Of a stretch of DNA of 64,000 bases, positions 1-12,113 are shown piece by piece. A program made the translations under genes and the position numbers. The DNA is from Dolomedes plantarius. Lineage: Eukaryota; Arthropoda; Arachnida; Araneae; Dolomedidae. The number at the start of each line of letters is the position of its first letter. Positions within the stretch are counted from its first letter, which is position 1. The notes beneath the pieces were generated by a model. The model was not told the DNA's origin and did no database searches. It worked only from the letters and a program-made list of their open reading frames with translations. The stretch is taken from NCBI GenBank assembly GCA_907164885.2, contig OU015490.1, positions 239,239,139 through 239,303,138 on the forward strand, in the 5' to 3' direction.

Positions 1-272
1 AATGTTTGAAAAATGAAAAAGGTAATGTTTGAATATTTTTTTACATAAACTTGGGGTTTTTTCTTTTTGTTACTGTCACAATAGTTGTTTGGTGTATTCC
101 TATTTAATTAAATTGGAGCAAAAATTTCTCATTAATCTTTCAAAATGTTCATTCCCAATGCCCTTCAGCCTCATAAAGAACTATTAATTAGTTCAAAACT
201 AGATGACACTCTTTTATTTTTTTAGTATGGATATTAAAATAGTGTTTGTTCTTGTTAACAGAAATATGTATA

Positions 273-584
273 CAATCAAACCCCACTATAACGAACTGCA
301 AGGGACCAAAGGTTTTGTCCTCTTTATCCGGTGGTTCACTATATCTGAACCGTTAAGAAAAATGCTAGAGTACGCAAAATGTTTAACTCATCAGTTGCAA
401 TGTGTATTCAATAATGTATTTAAAAAATGATAAAATCTATTAAAAATGATCATTAATGAATTTAATTGACTAAAATTGATTACAATAAACTGACAGTACT
501 AATTAAATTACGTACAATAGGAAAATGGTGAGTCCAAAATTTTCGTTCATTATATACCGGGTTCACCATAACAGGGTTCTACTG
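273..584. mobile_element. Tigger/mariner-type MITE
   Basis: The ends are imperfect inverted repeats: the left end reads CAATCAAACCCCACTATAAC and the complement of the right end reads CAGTAGAACCCTGTTATGG. Both ends are flanked by TA (271-272 and 585-586), the target duplication of Tc1/mariner/pogo elements. Internal text such as 'tttatccggtggttcac' is typical of Tigger-derived non-autonomous elements. There is no coding capacity. The repeats are diverged, so it is probably old. Confidence 0.55.
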
Positions 585-2593
585 TATTTAATTTTTATAC
601 AAGATGCATAACATCATTACAAGTTCTTACTTTTTTCATAAATTCATAAGAGTGTGTTTTTTACTAGACACTTAATGTCATTCTGAACTGAAAACATCGT
701 TTTGCCAAAGTCCGTAGCCTATGAGTGTGATGTATGTGGCTTAAATGTTGTACAATATATAAGGTGTCTGCTATATATATATAGAAGTCCTGAAAGAGTT
801 GCAAAATTGGGGAAATGGTTTCCTGAAAGGATTGCAAATTAAAAAATGGTCCTGAAAAAAAAATCTCGATTGCTCGAGGAAAATTCCATGAATTTTCTTC
901 AATATGGAAATTAAATATTTCTTTCATTTTTATTCTACCCATCTATTGCTGGGTGTTCTTTTCAGAAAATTTTAAAAAAGTATATTGGGCAATTTATAAA
1001 TAAAGGCAGGCAGGCATGCACACGTATGCACACAAATGCAAACAAACAATAATTAACATCATATCTAAAACTGTAAAAGCATATTTGTAGACTAGATCAT
1101 GGATAGGTTGTGTCTGAATTTCTGAATTATTTATAGCAAAGTGTGTGATTGTATGTGGGGGAGAGAGAGAAAGAATGAGTGATTGAATGAATAAGTAAAA
1201 ATGTAAATGACCGGCACAAAAAAAGGAGATTTTAAGTTTTTACTTAGGTTTAAAATTCTGCATAAATTATTTTCCTCAGATTCTTGAGATTCTCACTCAT
1301 ACTTGTTTATACACTTTCTTCAATCATCACAAATCTGTTAAGTACTGCATTTATGCCAAAAATCTCTTTAAGATAAGAAAATATTTTAGAAATTTTATGC
1401 AATGTAATCTGCATTTTTATACCTAAAAAGTGTTGGATAATTTTGCTCAAGTGTAATCTGCTGTTCACTCTTTTTTTTTTCCCCCTCTCAGCTAAATATT
1501 TCTTTTAGACAAATTTTCTGAATGACATTTTTGGTAAAATCTCCTAAAATGACCCATAATGTTTTATCTATGACATTTTTATCCCATGAAAAAAAATTTT
1601 TTTTAAATTTTCATTGTTTTTCTTGTTTGTGATGGATTATTTTTTTCATTATTAATAAAATGTTCATTTTGCCTGTAAACAAAATAGCTACATACCTATT
1701 TTTAAATTTTTAAAATTTAGTAATAACTAGTATTAATTTGATATACATTATTTAAGTAACCAAAACTGTTTTTAAAATACATCAGTATAAAAATTATTCT
1801 AGTTTTTAATCTGGTATCAGTAGGAATTTGTGTAAATCGATAAAATTTTATTGAACTTATTATTTAATTTTGTTAACTGTTTTGTAATAGCAATGCCTGA
1901 TAAAAATGGCTCATAAAATATCAAAAACACGTTTGAATTTGGTGTATTATTTATTTTGAACATGGTAATTTCATATGTGTATTAAAATAAATTCCAGTTT
2001 TAGGTTATTAAGGTAACAATAAGTAAGATTTTTAAATTCTATTTGAGAAAATCAGTTTATTCTCTAATGTAGTTGTGATGTACAAAACTTTTAGATTCAG
2101 TTATTTGATATCACATAACAATCCATGTATTTCCATTTTCAGGTTATGTATTGCATTACTAGAAAATAAATAAGTAATATATTTGCAAACATATGTTACA
2201 TATCTGTCTATAAATGTGGATGCTTCTTTTTTCTTGCAGGTGGGCTTTAAAAGTGCTTATCTTTTGAAAATTAAATACAACTCCTCATGCTATAGTTGTA
2301 AAATATGTGGGGCTGAAAATTTATGTTTTTATGTCAAATCTCACTTTTCCCAACTCTTTGATTGATCTAAAATGATTAGAGAAATGATTATTTTTAAAAC
2401 ATATTTAAAAGGCAACTATATTCAAAATGTATGATAAAATTTTTCTCTTTCTCTCTCTCCTTGTATCTATCTATGTATGAGAGTTGAGAGAGATTTTGTC
2501 AAGGATCTGAAAAAAAAATCCTAAAACACCTAATTATTTTAATAAATGTCAAGAATTTATATATTTTTTTATTCAAATTTCGAATATATTTAA
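585..2593. other. AT-rich non-coding stretch, nothing recognised
   Basis: This is low-complexity AT-rich sequence with no open reading frame resembling a known protein. It probably lies in the PAN2 intron upstream of the exon at 6732, or in another non-coding part of that gene. I searched by eye for the preceding PAN2 exon (start of the exonuclease domain) and did not find it. Confidence 0.5.
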
Positions 2594-3293
2594 TCTATAT
2601 ATATATAAAACAGTTCCATAACTGACTGACTGACAGACAACACACAGACCAAACCGTTGGACCTAAAGGGATGAAATTTTGCATGGCGATTCTTATTGTG
2701 TAGAGGTGCACTAAGAAAGATTTTTGAAAAATTCTTCTTAGATTTTTTTAAATTAAATTTTTAAGCTGTTTTTGTAACATTCTTTCAAGTTTGCATTTAA
2801 AATAATAATCTGAGGGTTATAAAATTTATATCATGAGAAAGATCATAAAAATTCCTTTAAAATGAAATCTTTTTCGAATCTTTACCTCCATTTTCTGATT
2901 TTTGGTGAATTTTTAAAGATTCATTTTTAGAATTTAATTTATTAAATGCTGATCTCATGGTTTCTTTTCTTTTTGTGATACTTTAAATTAATTTTGCATC
3001 ACATGCATAACAACGAAATAAATTGACAAAAAAATTTATTTTTTTCTTTCTAATGCGGCAGAAGATTGGACATTAAAATACAGTAAAAGAAATGTTCCTC
3101 AAACTGTACTATAATATTCTTTAGTATGTTCTTTTAGATTTAATTTCTATATTTCCTTTTACATTATTTTGTCTATAAAAATATCCCTTATGTTTTTTTT
3201 ATAATTTTTTTTGTTTTCTTTTGGCATTAATTACATACATTGACCATTGTATTTAATTTGAATGTACTCCATAGCGAAGCACAGGTCAGCTAG
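2594..3293 (+). mobile_element. Non-autonomous Helitron, family A, copy 1
   Basis: It starts TCTATATATATATAAAAC after an A and ends ...GGTCAGCTAG before a T, the A|TC...CTAG|T arrangement expected of Helitrons, which make no target duplication. The first 120 bp (gactgactgacagac, gacctaaagggatgaaattttgcatgg) recur at 10711 and more weakly near 48560. The last 60 bp recur at 12050-12113 and, inverted, at 49352. It is 700 bp long with no coding capacity, so it would depend on a Rep/helicase supplied elsewhere. Confidence 0.75.
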
Positions 3294-3630
3294 TCAAAGA
3301 TAAATAGTTACATTCCAATAATTCAGTTGATAATATAACAGCCAGCCTCAAGCTAGTCTGCAGAAATGTTGATTTCTTAAAATTCCTGTAGTCTTTTTTA
3401 AGAATGTAAAAATAGTTAACAGCAAGAAAGGCTAAGAGATGGTATGAAAACAAAACACCTCTTAGTTTGATTTTTTACCAGTTATATATTATTAATCATT
3501 TTATGATGATTTATCTTATTCAAAATTATTAAAATGACTTGTTTTAAAATTCCAACATTGTTCACTAAAGTCTCCATGTCTCACAGAATGTTAAATGTGA
3601 AGAGATCAGGAACACTATTAGCAAAAATAA

Positions 3631-3814
3631 GCCGAACACTGGACGAACGACTAGGGCGCTTGCTTTCAGCACAAAAATCTGTGGGTTCAAGTCCCACTGT
3701 TGACATTGATGTTTGTAGCCTTTCGGAATTGGATTTAAGCTGTAGGTCCTGGTCTATTTAGCCTTTGTGTAGCAAAAAAATAACCGTAGCACTCTCAACT
3801 AACCAGACCAAACC
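3631..3814 (+). repeat. tRNA-derived SINE with 14-bp target duplication
   Basis: A 184-bp insert is flanked by perfect direct repeats of attagcaaaaataa (3617-3630 and 3815-3828), a target duplication typical of LINE-mobilised SINEs. A good polymerase III B box is present (gggttcaagtccc, about 3684-3697). An A-box-like segment lies about 35 bp upstream (gactagggcgcttgc), as in the 5' tRNA-like head of a SINE. The 3' end is an A/C-rich tail (accagaccaaacc) and not pure poly(A). The head does not close into a full cloverleaf, so I do not call a tRNA gene. Confidence 0.75.
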
Positions 3815-3828
3815 ATTAGCAAAAATAA

Positions 3829-6731
3829 AAACAGTTATAGAATGTACCAATCCAAATTTTGAATAAAGTACGTACATAATTATTCTTGCATTTTTAATAC
3901 TCGTCAAAAATAAAAATAGTCTATCAAAGAGTAGTAAATTATCTCAGTACTACTTACAATATCTTAGCATTGTTAAAATATGCATATAAATGGTATCCAT
4001 CAAATCTGTAATTTAATATTAATAAATTTTTTTTCTTTTTTATTTTTCAGTGATGTTGCATTTAATATTATAGTGATTTCATTGAATATAATTTTTTGTA
4101 GCATTATATATTATTATTAAATGCACAAAGTACTAATTATGTCTGACTACATAAAAAAAAAAGCTGAAGTGCTATTATATGAATAAGGTAAGATTAGTCA
4201 AATTTACAATAAGGCCCATCAGTAGTAATAGAAATAATGAAAACAAATCTTTTTAATGGCAATATTTTGTGTATTTCCGAAATTGAATTAAGGTATATTC
4301 TGGTGTGTAGAGTCACACCAGAATTTAGTTTTTTTAATTTGTATAATATTGGCATAGTATGAATATGGTAGTTATTACTACACTTTCTCATTACACTTAG
4401 GAATATTTTAAGATTGTTGAGTGAAATGAAATTTATGAGTTTTATCATTCAGTCATCCTATTCAATTGCTATCATTGAATAGGTTTGCAAAGACAGTAGA
4501 TTAAGTACTTAGAAACTCCCTTTCCTAAAAATAAATGTGTGTGTATGCATATATATATGCATGGTTTAAACATTAAGACTTTGCTTTTTAATTTTGATGT
4601 TATTAATGTAATTTATTAAAAATTCAATGCATTTGATAATTTAGAGTACTAAACAATAATTTTAAAATTTGGTAATATTTCATAAATCATTATCTAACTA
4701 AAATATTTTCGAAACTAATTTTAACCTTCATTTTTTTCTAGTTAAATAAAAAAAAAGACTGTACAGTTGAAGTAGAACTTTTTAAATCCAATGTTGCATG
4801 ATTATGACTTAATGACATATGATTCAATGACTACTTAGTTTATACTTATGTTTGGTAAAATAATGAAACTAGATTTTATTCTGTTCTGATTTACCAGTAT
4901 TTACTTTAACATGATATTTTTAAAGTGTCTGATCAGAAAATACGAATTTATTACCTCACTTACCTGTTATGTAAAATTAACTAATGAAACATTTTATTGC
5001 TTGAATTCTTTGTGCCTACAGTAAAAATATTAGCCTATATATAATAAAATTGCTTTATATCTTATGTGGCTATAATAAATTTTGTGAAACGCATCTTACC
5101 ACTACTGTAAAATACACAGAAAACTAAAAGGTAGAAATAATGTGAAAATTTGGGTTATTGTAGCATATGAAATATGAAATATTTGATGTGCATTAAAGAT
5201 AAAAACCTGGTTATTATAATTAGCAAATCAAATTATTCAACAAACCTTTATGCAAAGCATGGGTTACCCAAATACTAGACCTCTAATATAGTGCTTTGCA
5301 TTAAAACAAAATTTTATAACCTGTTTCCTTGTGTTCTTTCAGCATAATTATCTTACTGAAATCTGGTATTTGGTTTTTCCTATTACAGCTATTTTATCCT
5401 CATGAATACCAGGATTAGTGAATAACTATGCAATGAACCATTGGAATTTAGCTGATTTCTTCAGTAGTTTATATTTTGTGATGAAGATTGCATTTCCTAT
5501 TTGACTTTATACAAGTCCAAGTGCCATTTATTTATTAAAGAAATATTGTAACTAAGAGCTTAAATTGATGTTGAAGACTGTTATAGTGATTTCTGTTTGC
5601 AATTTCTTCCACCTATTATTGTTCCTTCAGGTTGATATGCCAGTGATATTGACCAAATGTATTTTGGGATGTTGCAATAAAATTGTTAATAATGAAATGT
5701 TGTCTTCTTTTATAATATTTACACAACTGTTTAACAGTTTTCTATGAAGAATCAAATCCTTAAAAATAATTAAAATTCTTTTAGATATGATTGGCTTTGT
5801 ATGCATATGTATATTAATTTATAATTATATCTTTTGAAGTCATTTTTTGTTTCAGTATGTATGTATATGAGATATTTAGTCTATTCTACTTTACTTAGAA
5901 GGAATTTTAGTGTTATGTGTTATCTTCTATTAATGGATTTATCCTCTCTTTGAATTGGTTGAGTTCTTTAAATTAGGGGGTTAAAATATATGTTAATACT
6001 AAACTTTCATGTTTTAAGGCACATTATTAAGATTTGTACTTATATATTCTTAAATGATATTATTTTGCATCTTTATATGTTAGACCTGTGCTAGTAAATT
6101 AAATTGAAATTGAAATTATATTTTTTTTTACATCAATTTTATGTTCAGCAAATTTTCATTGCATTTAGAAGTCATTAATTGTGCTGATATTTATGTTAGT
6201 TCTATTTGGAAAATAGTTATGATATTTATTATTTAAGGAGGAAACTATATTGAACATGTTAAAATAGTAATCCTAAATGCTGTTGAATTCAACAGATTTT
6301 AAGATCAATGGTCAATTTCAAACCTTCCATACAAGAAAAAAATTTAAATCAGTTAATTTGTTTAAGTACCCTAAGAATCACAAGTAGTGTCCAATTTCTT
6401 AATATCTGTCCTTCGGTGATCTTGTACCATAAAATTGAAATCAACCAACCAATTTATTATTAATTCTTAGGTAAGTTAATTGATGATGTTTTTAACTTTC
6501 ACATCATTTGTCTTGCATCTAGATACAAAAATACTTCAGTTTTAAAACTGTATAATATGCATTGCAAGGAGTAACTTAGCTCATGTCTTTAGTTCGATAT
6601 TAGTGTATTCTGTAAACCATGTTAAGAAATTTTCAAAAAATGTACATCTTTGGATTTTGGTATCTTTTTGTTTGATATAAAAAAAGCATAATTTTTTTAA
6701 AACAAATTTATGTAAATAATTTAATTTCTAG
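3829..6731. other. Probable PAN2 intron sequence
   Basis: This is AT-rich non-coding sequence ending in a normal splice acceptor (ttaatttctag, AG at 6730-6731). Short open frames at 4194-4448 and 5565-5747 show no family resemblance. No other feature is recognised. Confidence 0.45.
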
Positions 6732-9672
6732 GTAGTGGATTACCTGACAAAATTTTCTGGAATCCAGCCTGGGGACTTGGATGCATCTATTTCATCAAAA
6801 CATCTAACTACTTTAAAAGCAACATATCAGAAGTTGCGGTTTTTAATAGATAGTGGAATAACTTTTGTGGGTCATGGCTTAAAAAATGATTTTAGAGTTA
6901 TAAACTTGGTTGTAAGTATTAATAATTTCCTGCTAATATATAATACATAATAAAAAGAACCACTTTTTTAAATGAGGCATTTTTAGAACATATTTTTTAT
7001 ATATTTTGTGTAATACTAACATTGTAGCTTGTACACAACGCAATGTAAAATGTATTGTAAATGTATTCATTGTGAATATTTAAATTATTTTAGGGAAATT
7101 AATAAATTTCTCTCCATTTTCTGTTCACATACTCTTTAAAATTTTATAGATCTTAGTCTTCTTTTATAATCTTTGATCTAAGGTAGGGATTAAATTTTTT
7201 TAAGTTTCTAAAATGAAAGAAATTATGTGTATTTGTCAATATTTCGTAATCTTGAATTCTATTTTTTAGGTTCCACCAGCTCAAGTTTTGGATACAGTAT
7301 ACTTGTTTCAATTACCTAATAAAAGAATGATATCTCTAAGGTTTCTTGCATGGCACTTCTTGGGTAATGACATTATTTCTATGTCATTTGTATATTATTT
7401 TAATTCATACAAATTTAAAATTTTTACACAGCATTTATTTTTACATTATTAAAAAGAGTATTTTTGACTATAGTTAGGAAGAGAAATTTACAACATAATG
7501 AATGGTGTGGTTTGAAATGTATCTAAATTTATAACTCACTAGCGGCCCGTCCCGACTTTGTCCAGGTTGAACAATTGTCTATCTTAAGTAGATATTAGGT
7601 AGCTATAATTTATTTTAAAACTTCATGGTATACCACATTTTTTTGTTTTTCTGAGGTTTTAAAATAAATTGATTTTTTGCATTTCCTGACCTAGAGAGAC
7701 CAACATATAATTGTCCATGAGTAAAGCAATCTTCCCGTAAGTCAAGTCCAATATATTTGACCTTCGGATTTGTTGATGGTGATGGCAAAAGAAATTTTCC
7801 AGTCTCGCGAGGACAGCCATGGAAGCTGTCGAAATAAGCAACTTTTAGGGGCAAAATCATTAAAACATTAATTAAAAAAACTCCGCCCGATTTTCAAAAA
7901 ATAATATGCCTATGTTTTAATCTGAACTATCAACTATATCTATACAAAATTTCAGCTCAATTGAAGTAATACTTTTTCAGTTATAAAGGAACAAACATAG
8001 GCCTATTCGAAATAATCAATTAATTTCACAGTTTCGATGAAACTGTGATTTTAGTTCAATAATTCATTTGAATTACGCAAATTGTGCATAAAATTGTAAA
8101 TAAATTCAAAACAAAGTTTATAAGTTAAATAAAGTTCTGTAATATTGTACCAATAAATTTCCAGTTGATAGCCAATAAATTGTAAACTTTTTTTTACCTT
8201 AAATGTCCAATAAAAAGCGTAGTTTCAAATGTAATTTTCTTCAAAAAACCCCTAAACGTTGCCAATTTCAAAAATCCGTTTTGTATTTATCAATACCTCC
8301 TCCACTTGAATCTTTAAAATATTAAATGTTTTACTGATAATAAATGAAAATGTAGTTTGATGCGTTGCTATGGTTGACAAAGAAAATTCAAATGCTAAAT
8401 GTTCTACTGATAATAAATAAAAATATTGTTTGTGTTGCTATGGTTACTTGACTATGGTTGACAAAGGAAAAATTGCAAAAGTAAAGCATCAGCTCAACAT
8501 TTAGGCCCCTAACTTTCTTTCTGCTGATCAGATATACATAATATATAGCCTATGCCTATCTGGAATAATGTACCTTTCAAATAGTGAAAGAATTTTTCAA
8601 ATAGGTGCAGTGGTTCCAGAGATTACCCTCCACATACAAAATCCGCTCTCTCTTTATATATTAGTATAGATAACAGTTAATATTTATTCCTCTATGAATG
8701 AATGTGGTCTAAAATCTAATTTAAAGTAATAAAAGAAAGTGGAATATATATCAAGTACTTTTCATAATTTCCTTAATTGTTTTATTGTATTTTATGTAAA
8801 TTTAAATCAATTTTTGTAGCATAAAATACGTTCAATATGCATGGTCATGTTTATTGAACACTCTGTAATAAATCAAAGCTAGAATAGAAAATTCATGGTA
8901 AGTTGCGACTATTTTTTTTTTTTTTTTTAAATTGGTCGGAAGTTTTCTGAAGTCTGTTTAACAGTATTAAATTGATATCCAAAATTCATCTCTTTTGTAT
9001 GTGATTTAAAAACTTTTAAGGGAAAGAAACCTTTTAATTACATATTTCTAAGCAGTTAACTTATACATAATGATCAATTTGCTCAAGAACTCTAATAAGA
9101 TTCTTTACTTTAATTTAAGGTGAATATTCAAGATGTCATTTTTTTAATCTTTAAAATATAAGCTAAGATTATTGTGAACTTTAACACATTGACTACCAAA
9201 AAAATTCTTTCATATGTTATTCTTTTAGCATGTAAAATTCCAGACATCAGAGGTCATTGATTTTTCCCATGAAGTCTTCAGCATCTGACATCTTATTTTC
9301 AATATTTTGAAAACATATACATAAGATTTCATATGGCACTCAACAGGAACTAAGTTAAAATTATATCTGTTAAATTTCCTATCCCTGTCATAATTACTCA
9401 TAAATTCATGATTTATTATATTGTGTCATTCAAATTTCTATTCATGTTTATTAGCATTGAATTTTGGTTGTAGTTACTCCTTATTTTGTTTAATTCTAGG
9501 TCTCAAGATACAGGCTGAAACACATGATTCTATAGAAGATGCAAAAACAGCTCTACAATTGTATAAGAAATATTTAGAACTAGATCAAACAGGTAAAATC
9601 AAAGAAGCCTTAAAGGAACTGTATGAAGTTGGCAGACAGTTGCAATGGAAAGTTCCTGGAATTGATGATTAA
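6732..9672 (+). CDS. PAN2: PAN2, PAB-dependent poly(A)-specific ribonuclease catalytic subunit: last three coding exons
   Basis: PAN2 is the catalytic subunit of the PAN2-PAN3 deadenylase, which trims cytoplasmic mRNA poly(A) tails. Three exons join in frame: 6732-6911 (phase 0, donor gtaagt), 7270-7363 (acceptor ttttttag, donor gtaatg, one base carried over) and 9500-9672 (acceptor taattctag, stop TAA 9670-9672). They encode about 148 residues of the C-terminal DEDDh exonuclease domain. Visible motifs are [24 protein letters not shown] with its active-site Asp, [20 protein letters not shown], and [20 protein letters not shown] with the catalytic His/Asp pair. The match to animal PAN2 is nearly co-linear. 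The C-terminus is short and ends soon after [13 protein letters not shown]. The upstream exons (WD40 region, UCH-like domain, first catalytic Asp/Glu) are not found in the window and must lie left of position 1 or have been missed. A Helitron (7539-8670) sits in the last intron. Confidence 0.93.
7539..8670 (-). mobile_element. Helitron derivative in PAN2 intron with helicase relic
   Basis: Read on the - strand it starts A|TCTATACTAATATATAAAG and ends ...GACGGGCCGCTAG|T, a typical Helitron end pair, 1132 bp long. Near its 3' end the - strand (about 7615-7790) encodes a relic of the C-terminal PIF1-type Helitron helicase: [20 protein letters not shown] followed by a diverged tail. The rest of Rep/helicase is missing, so this is a deletion derivative of an autonomous element. 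It is inserted in the last intron of PAN2 and opposes its transcription. Confidence 0.75.
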
Positions 9673-10710
9673 AATATGCATGAAATTATCAAGTTAATCA
9701 CAAGTACAAACTCAGCATAAATCATAAAATTATTTTCAACATATTCCTTTAATTTCATTATCTTGCATTCCATCATCTTGTAATATAAAGAAATTGTTTT
9801 TAACCTAGTAATAAAAACCATGTGGCACATAGAATTAACTTTTTAACTTTTGTATATTTCCTGTAAAAATCAAACTTGTTCTTCATTCTTTTAACTGTGT
9901 TGTTATTTATCCTTTATATGGTAATTTTTTTATATTTATATATAATTAATCATATGAATAAGTTTGCAAAGTATTCAGTAATCATATATGACTTCACTCT
10001 AAGTCCTCTGAAAATTTTATATAAATAAGAAAAATTTTAATCAATGTTTATTTTTAATAAATTTTACTAAAAATTTTTACTTTATGTATGAAATGTGTAA
10101 GTTATAGAATATGGTTAAAATCTAGAACAATTTTTGTTCTTTAAGTTCACCTTAGCTTTTATTAATCATACTCTGCATATTATTGCCATTTGGCTGTAGA
10201 GAAAATTTTCTTCCTGATCTTCATATGTTTAAACTAAATACACATCTATAAAAAAAAATCTATTTTGTCTATGTGGTTTTGAATGTGATTGAAATTTTGT
10301 TTCAATCTTTTTTGTTTTTATGACAAAACATTTTTTAAATAAAGAAAAAAGTCATGCATTGTAAAATTGAGTATATTTTTACAAAATATCCTCCAAAAAA
10401 AACTGCGATTAAACTAGCATATTGTAAATAGTTTCTGGGTTATTTTCAAATAAAGATGTTGACATATTTAATATATGGTAGTGAGAGAAGATGTCTTAAA
10501 GAAAACAATATAAATCATTTATATGTGAAGACCTTATTTCAATAGTAGGGCAACTCCATTTTTGTTAATTTTGAGATACAGAGCTTTAGTCTAATGAGTG
10601 CTGAGAAATGACTGCTGAAGTCTGATTTGTAATGTCCTCTTAAGTGGAGTTGGCCCACTATTCAAATAAGGCCTCCGTATACAGTATCTCAATGAAAAAC
10701 AGTATTTGAG
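9673..10710 (+). other. PAN2 3' UTR and flank
   Basis: The sequence follows the PAN2 stop codon. A canonical AATAAA signal at 9810-9815 makes a short 3' UTR of about 160 nt plausible. Beyond it the sequence is AT-rich with no recognised content. Confidence 0.45.
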
Positions 10711-12113
10711 TCATATATAAAACAGTTCTGTAACTGACTGACTAACAGATAACGCACAGACCAAACTGCTGGACCTAAAGGGCTGAAATTTTGCATGGCA
10801 ATTCTTATAATGTAGGGCTGCACCAAGAAAGATTTTTGAAAAATTCTTAATTTTTCAAAATTAAATTTTTAAGCTGTTTTTGTAACTTTTAAGTTTGCAT
10901 TTAAAATATAAATTTTATAACCCTCATATTATTATCATGAGAAAGATCATAAAAATTTGTTTAAAATTAAATCTTTTTCGATTCTTTACCTCCATTTTCT
11001 GATTTTTGGTGAATTTTTAAAGATTAAATTTTAGAATTTCATTTATTAAATACTGATCATGTGGTTTCTTTTCTTTTTGTGATACTTTAAATTAATTTTG
11101 TGTCACTTGCATAACAGCAAAATAGACTAAAAAAAATTTTTTTTTTTTCTTGCTAATGCGGCAGACAATTGGACATCTCTCTATTCTTAAAAAAAGTAAC
11201 TGGCGCTGCAGCCGCCGCCGCTGTCAAAAGCTTGTCACGCTATCTCCTCCGAAACCACTGTGGGTATGGGGTCGAGACCGATACCAATCGATGCAGAACA
11301 ATGTGGGGAAGAAAGTAAGACATGTCTCATATTCGGACTTTAAATTTTTTTTTTATTTTATGTTTTGTGGGAAAATATTGACTTTTTCATGTTCAGATTA
11401 CGATAACTCGCCAAAAAGGATCGTAAAAATTTTTTTTTTTTTTACAATCTAAGACTACAGACATTTCTCCTTCAAACAAGACCTCATTTGTTTAAAAAAA
11501 TTGAAAACCCACTTTTTTGAAAAATTTATGCATTTCGAGATATATAAATTCGATGCTCTCAGACTTATTATGTTACAAAGAAAATATTTATATCAACTGG
11601 AAGATGAAAGCTTTCTCATTCATATAAACTTCATTTCAAGTCTCTATCTTAAAATTTCGATTTTTAATTGAATTTTAAAGAAATACTTCAAAAAAATCTT
11701 CTCATTCGCTTCATGAAAGATCCAATTTTTCACCCATAGGCGGGCTTCATCCATTTCGCCGGGAGGGGGGGGGGGAAGCTTCAACTGTAAACAAATTAAT
11801 GACTCAATCACTGTAAACAACTATTGAGTCATTCATTCACTTGATTCACCAGAGGAGCGAGCGTAGCAAGCCTAGGGGCAAAGCCCCTAGTTATCCAAAA
11901 AAAATATTAAAATACAGTAAAAGAAATGTTTTTCAAACTGTACTATATTCTTTAGTATGTTCTATTAGATTTAATTTGAATATTTTCTTCTACATTATTT
12001 TGTCTATAAAAATATTTTTTTTTATAAATATATATTTTTGGCATTAATTGCATACATTGACCAATGTATTTAATTTGAATGTACTCCTTAGCAAAGCACG
12101 GGTATTCAGCTAG
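10711..12113 (+). mobile_element. Non-autonomous Helitron, family A, copy 2 (interrupted)
   Basis: It starts TCATATATAAAACAGTTC and ends GGTATTCAGCTAG before T. It aligns along its length with copy 1 at 2594-3293, for example 'gacctaaagg', 'gaaattttgcatgg', 'tcatgagaaagatcataaaaatt' and 'aaatacagtaaaagaaatg'. Relative to copy 1 it holds a 715-bp insert, a second Helitron at 11176-11890, plus about 14 extra bases after the insert. Copy 1 therefore serves as an empty site. Confidence 0.75.
11176..11890 (+). mobile_element. Nested Helitron, family B, with terminal hairpin
   Basis: It is inserted between A and T of the family A element (ggaca|TCTCTATTC ... GCCCCTAG|tta). The 3' end is CTAGGGGC-aaa-GCCCCTAG, a perfect 8-bp stem that includes the terminal CTAG itself. 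A GC-rich head (ggcgctgcagccgccgccgctg) follows the 5' end. It has no coding capacity. Its head and tail differ from family A, so it is a separate lineage. Confidence 0.7.

Noticed and set aside
2183..2365. A PAN2 exon after the acceptor-like 'ttcttgcag' at 2232-2240
   Set aside because: The translation (GFKSAYLLKIKYNSSCY) does not match any part of PAN2 and ends without a donor in frame.
3640..3712. A tRNA gene
   Set aside because: There is a good B box, but no paired acceptor stem and no proper cloverleaf. The 14-bp flanking duplication shows a SINE.
5565..5747. Coding exon after the acceptor-like 'gttccttcag'
   Set aside because: The translation has no resemblance to PAN2 or other families and runs into a stop without a donor.
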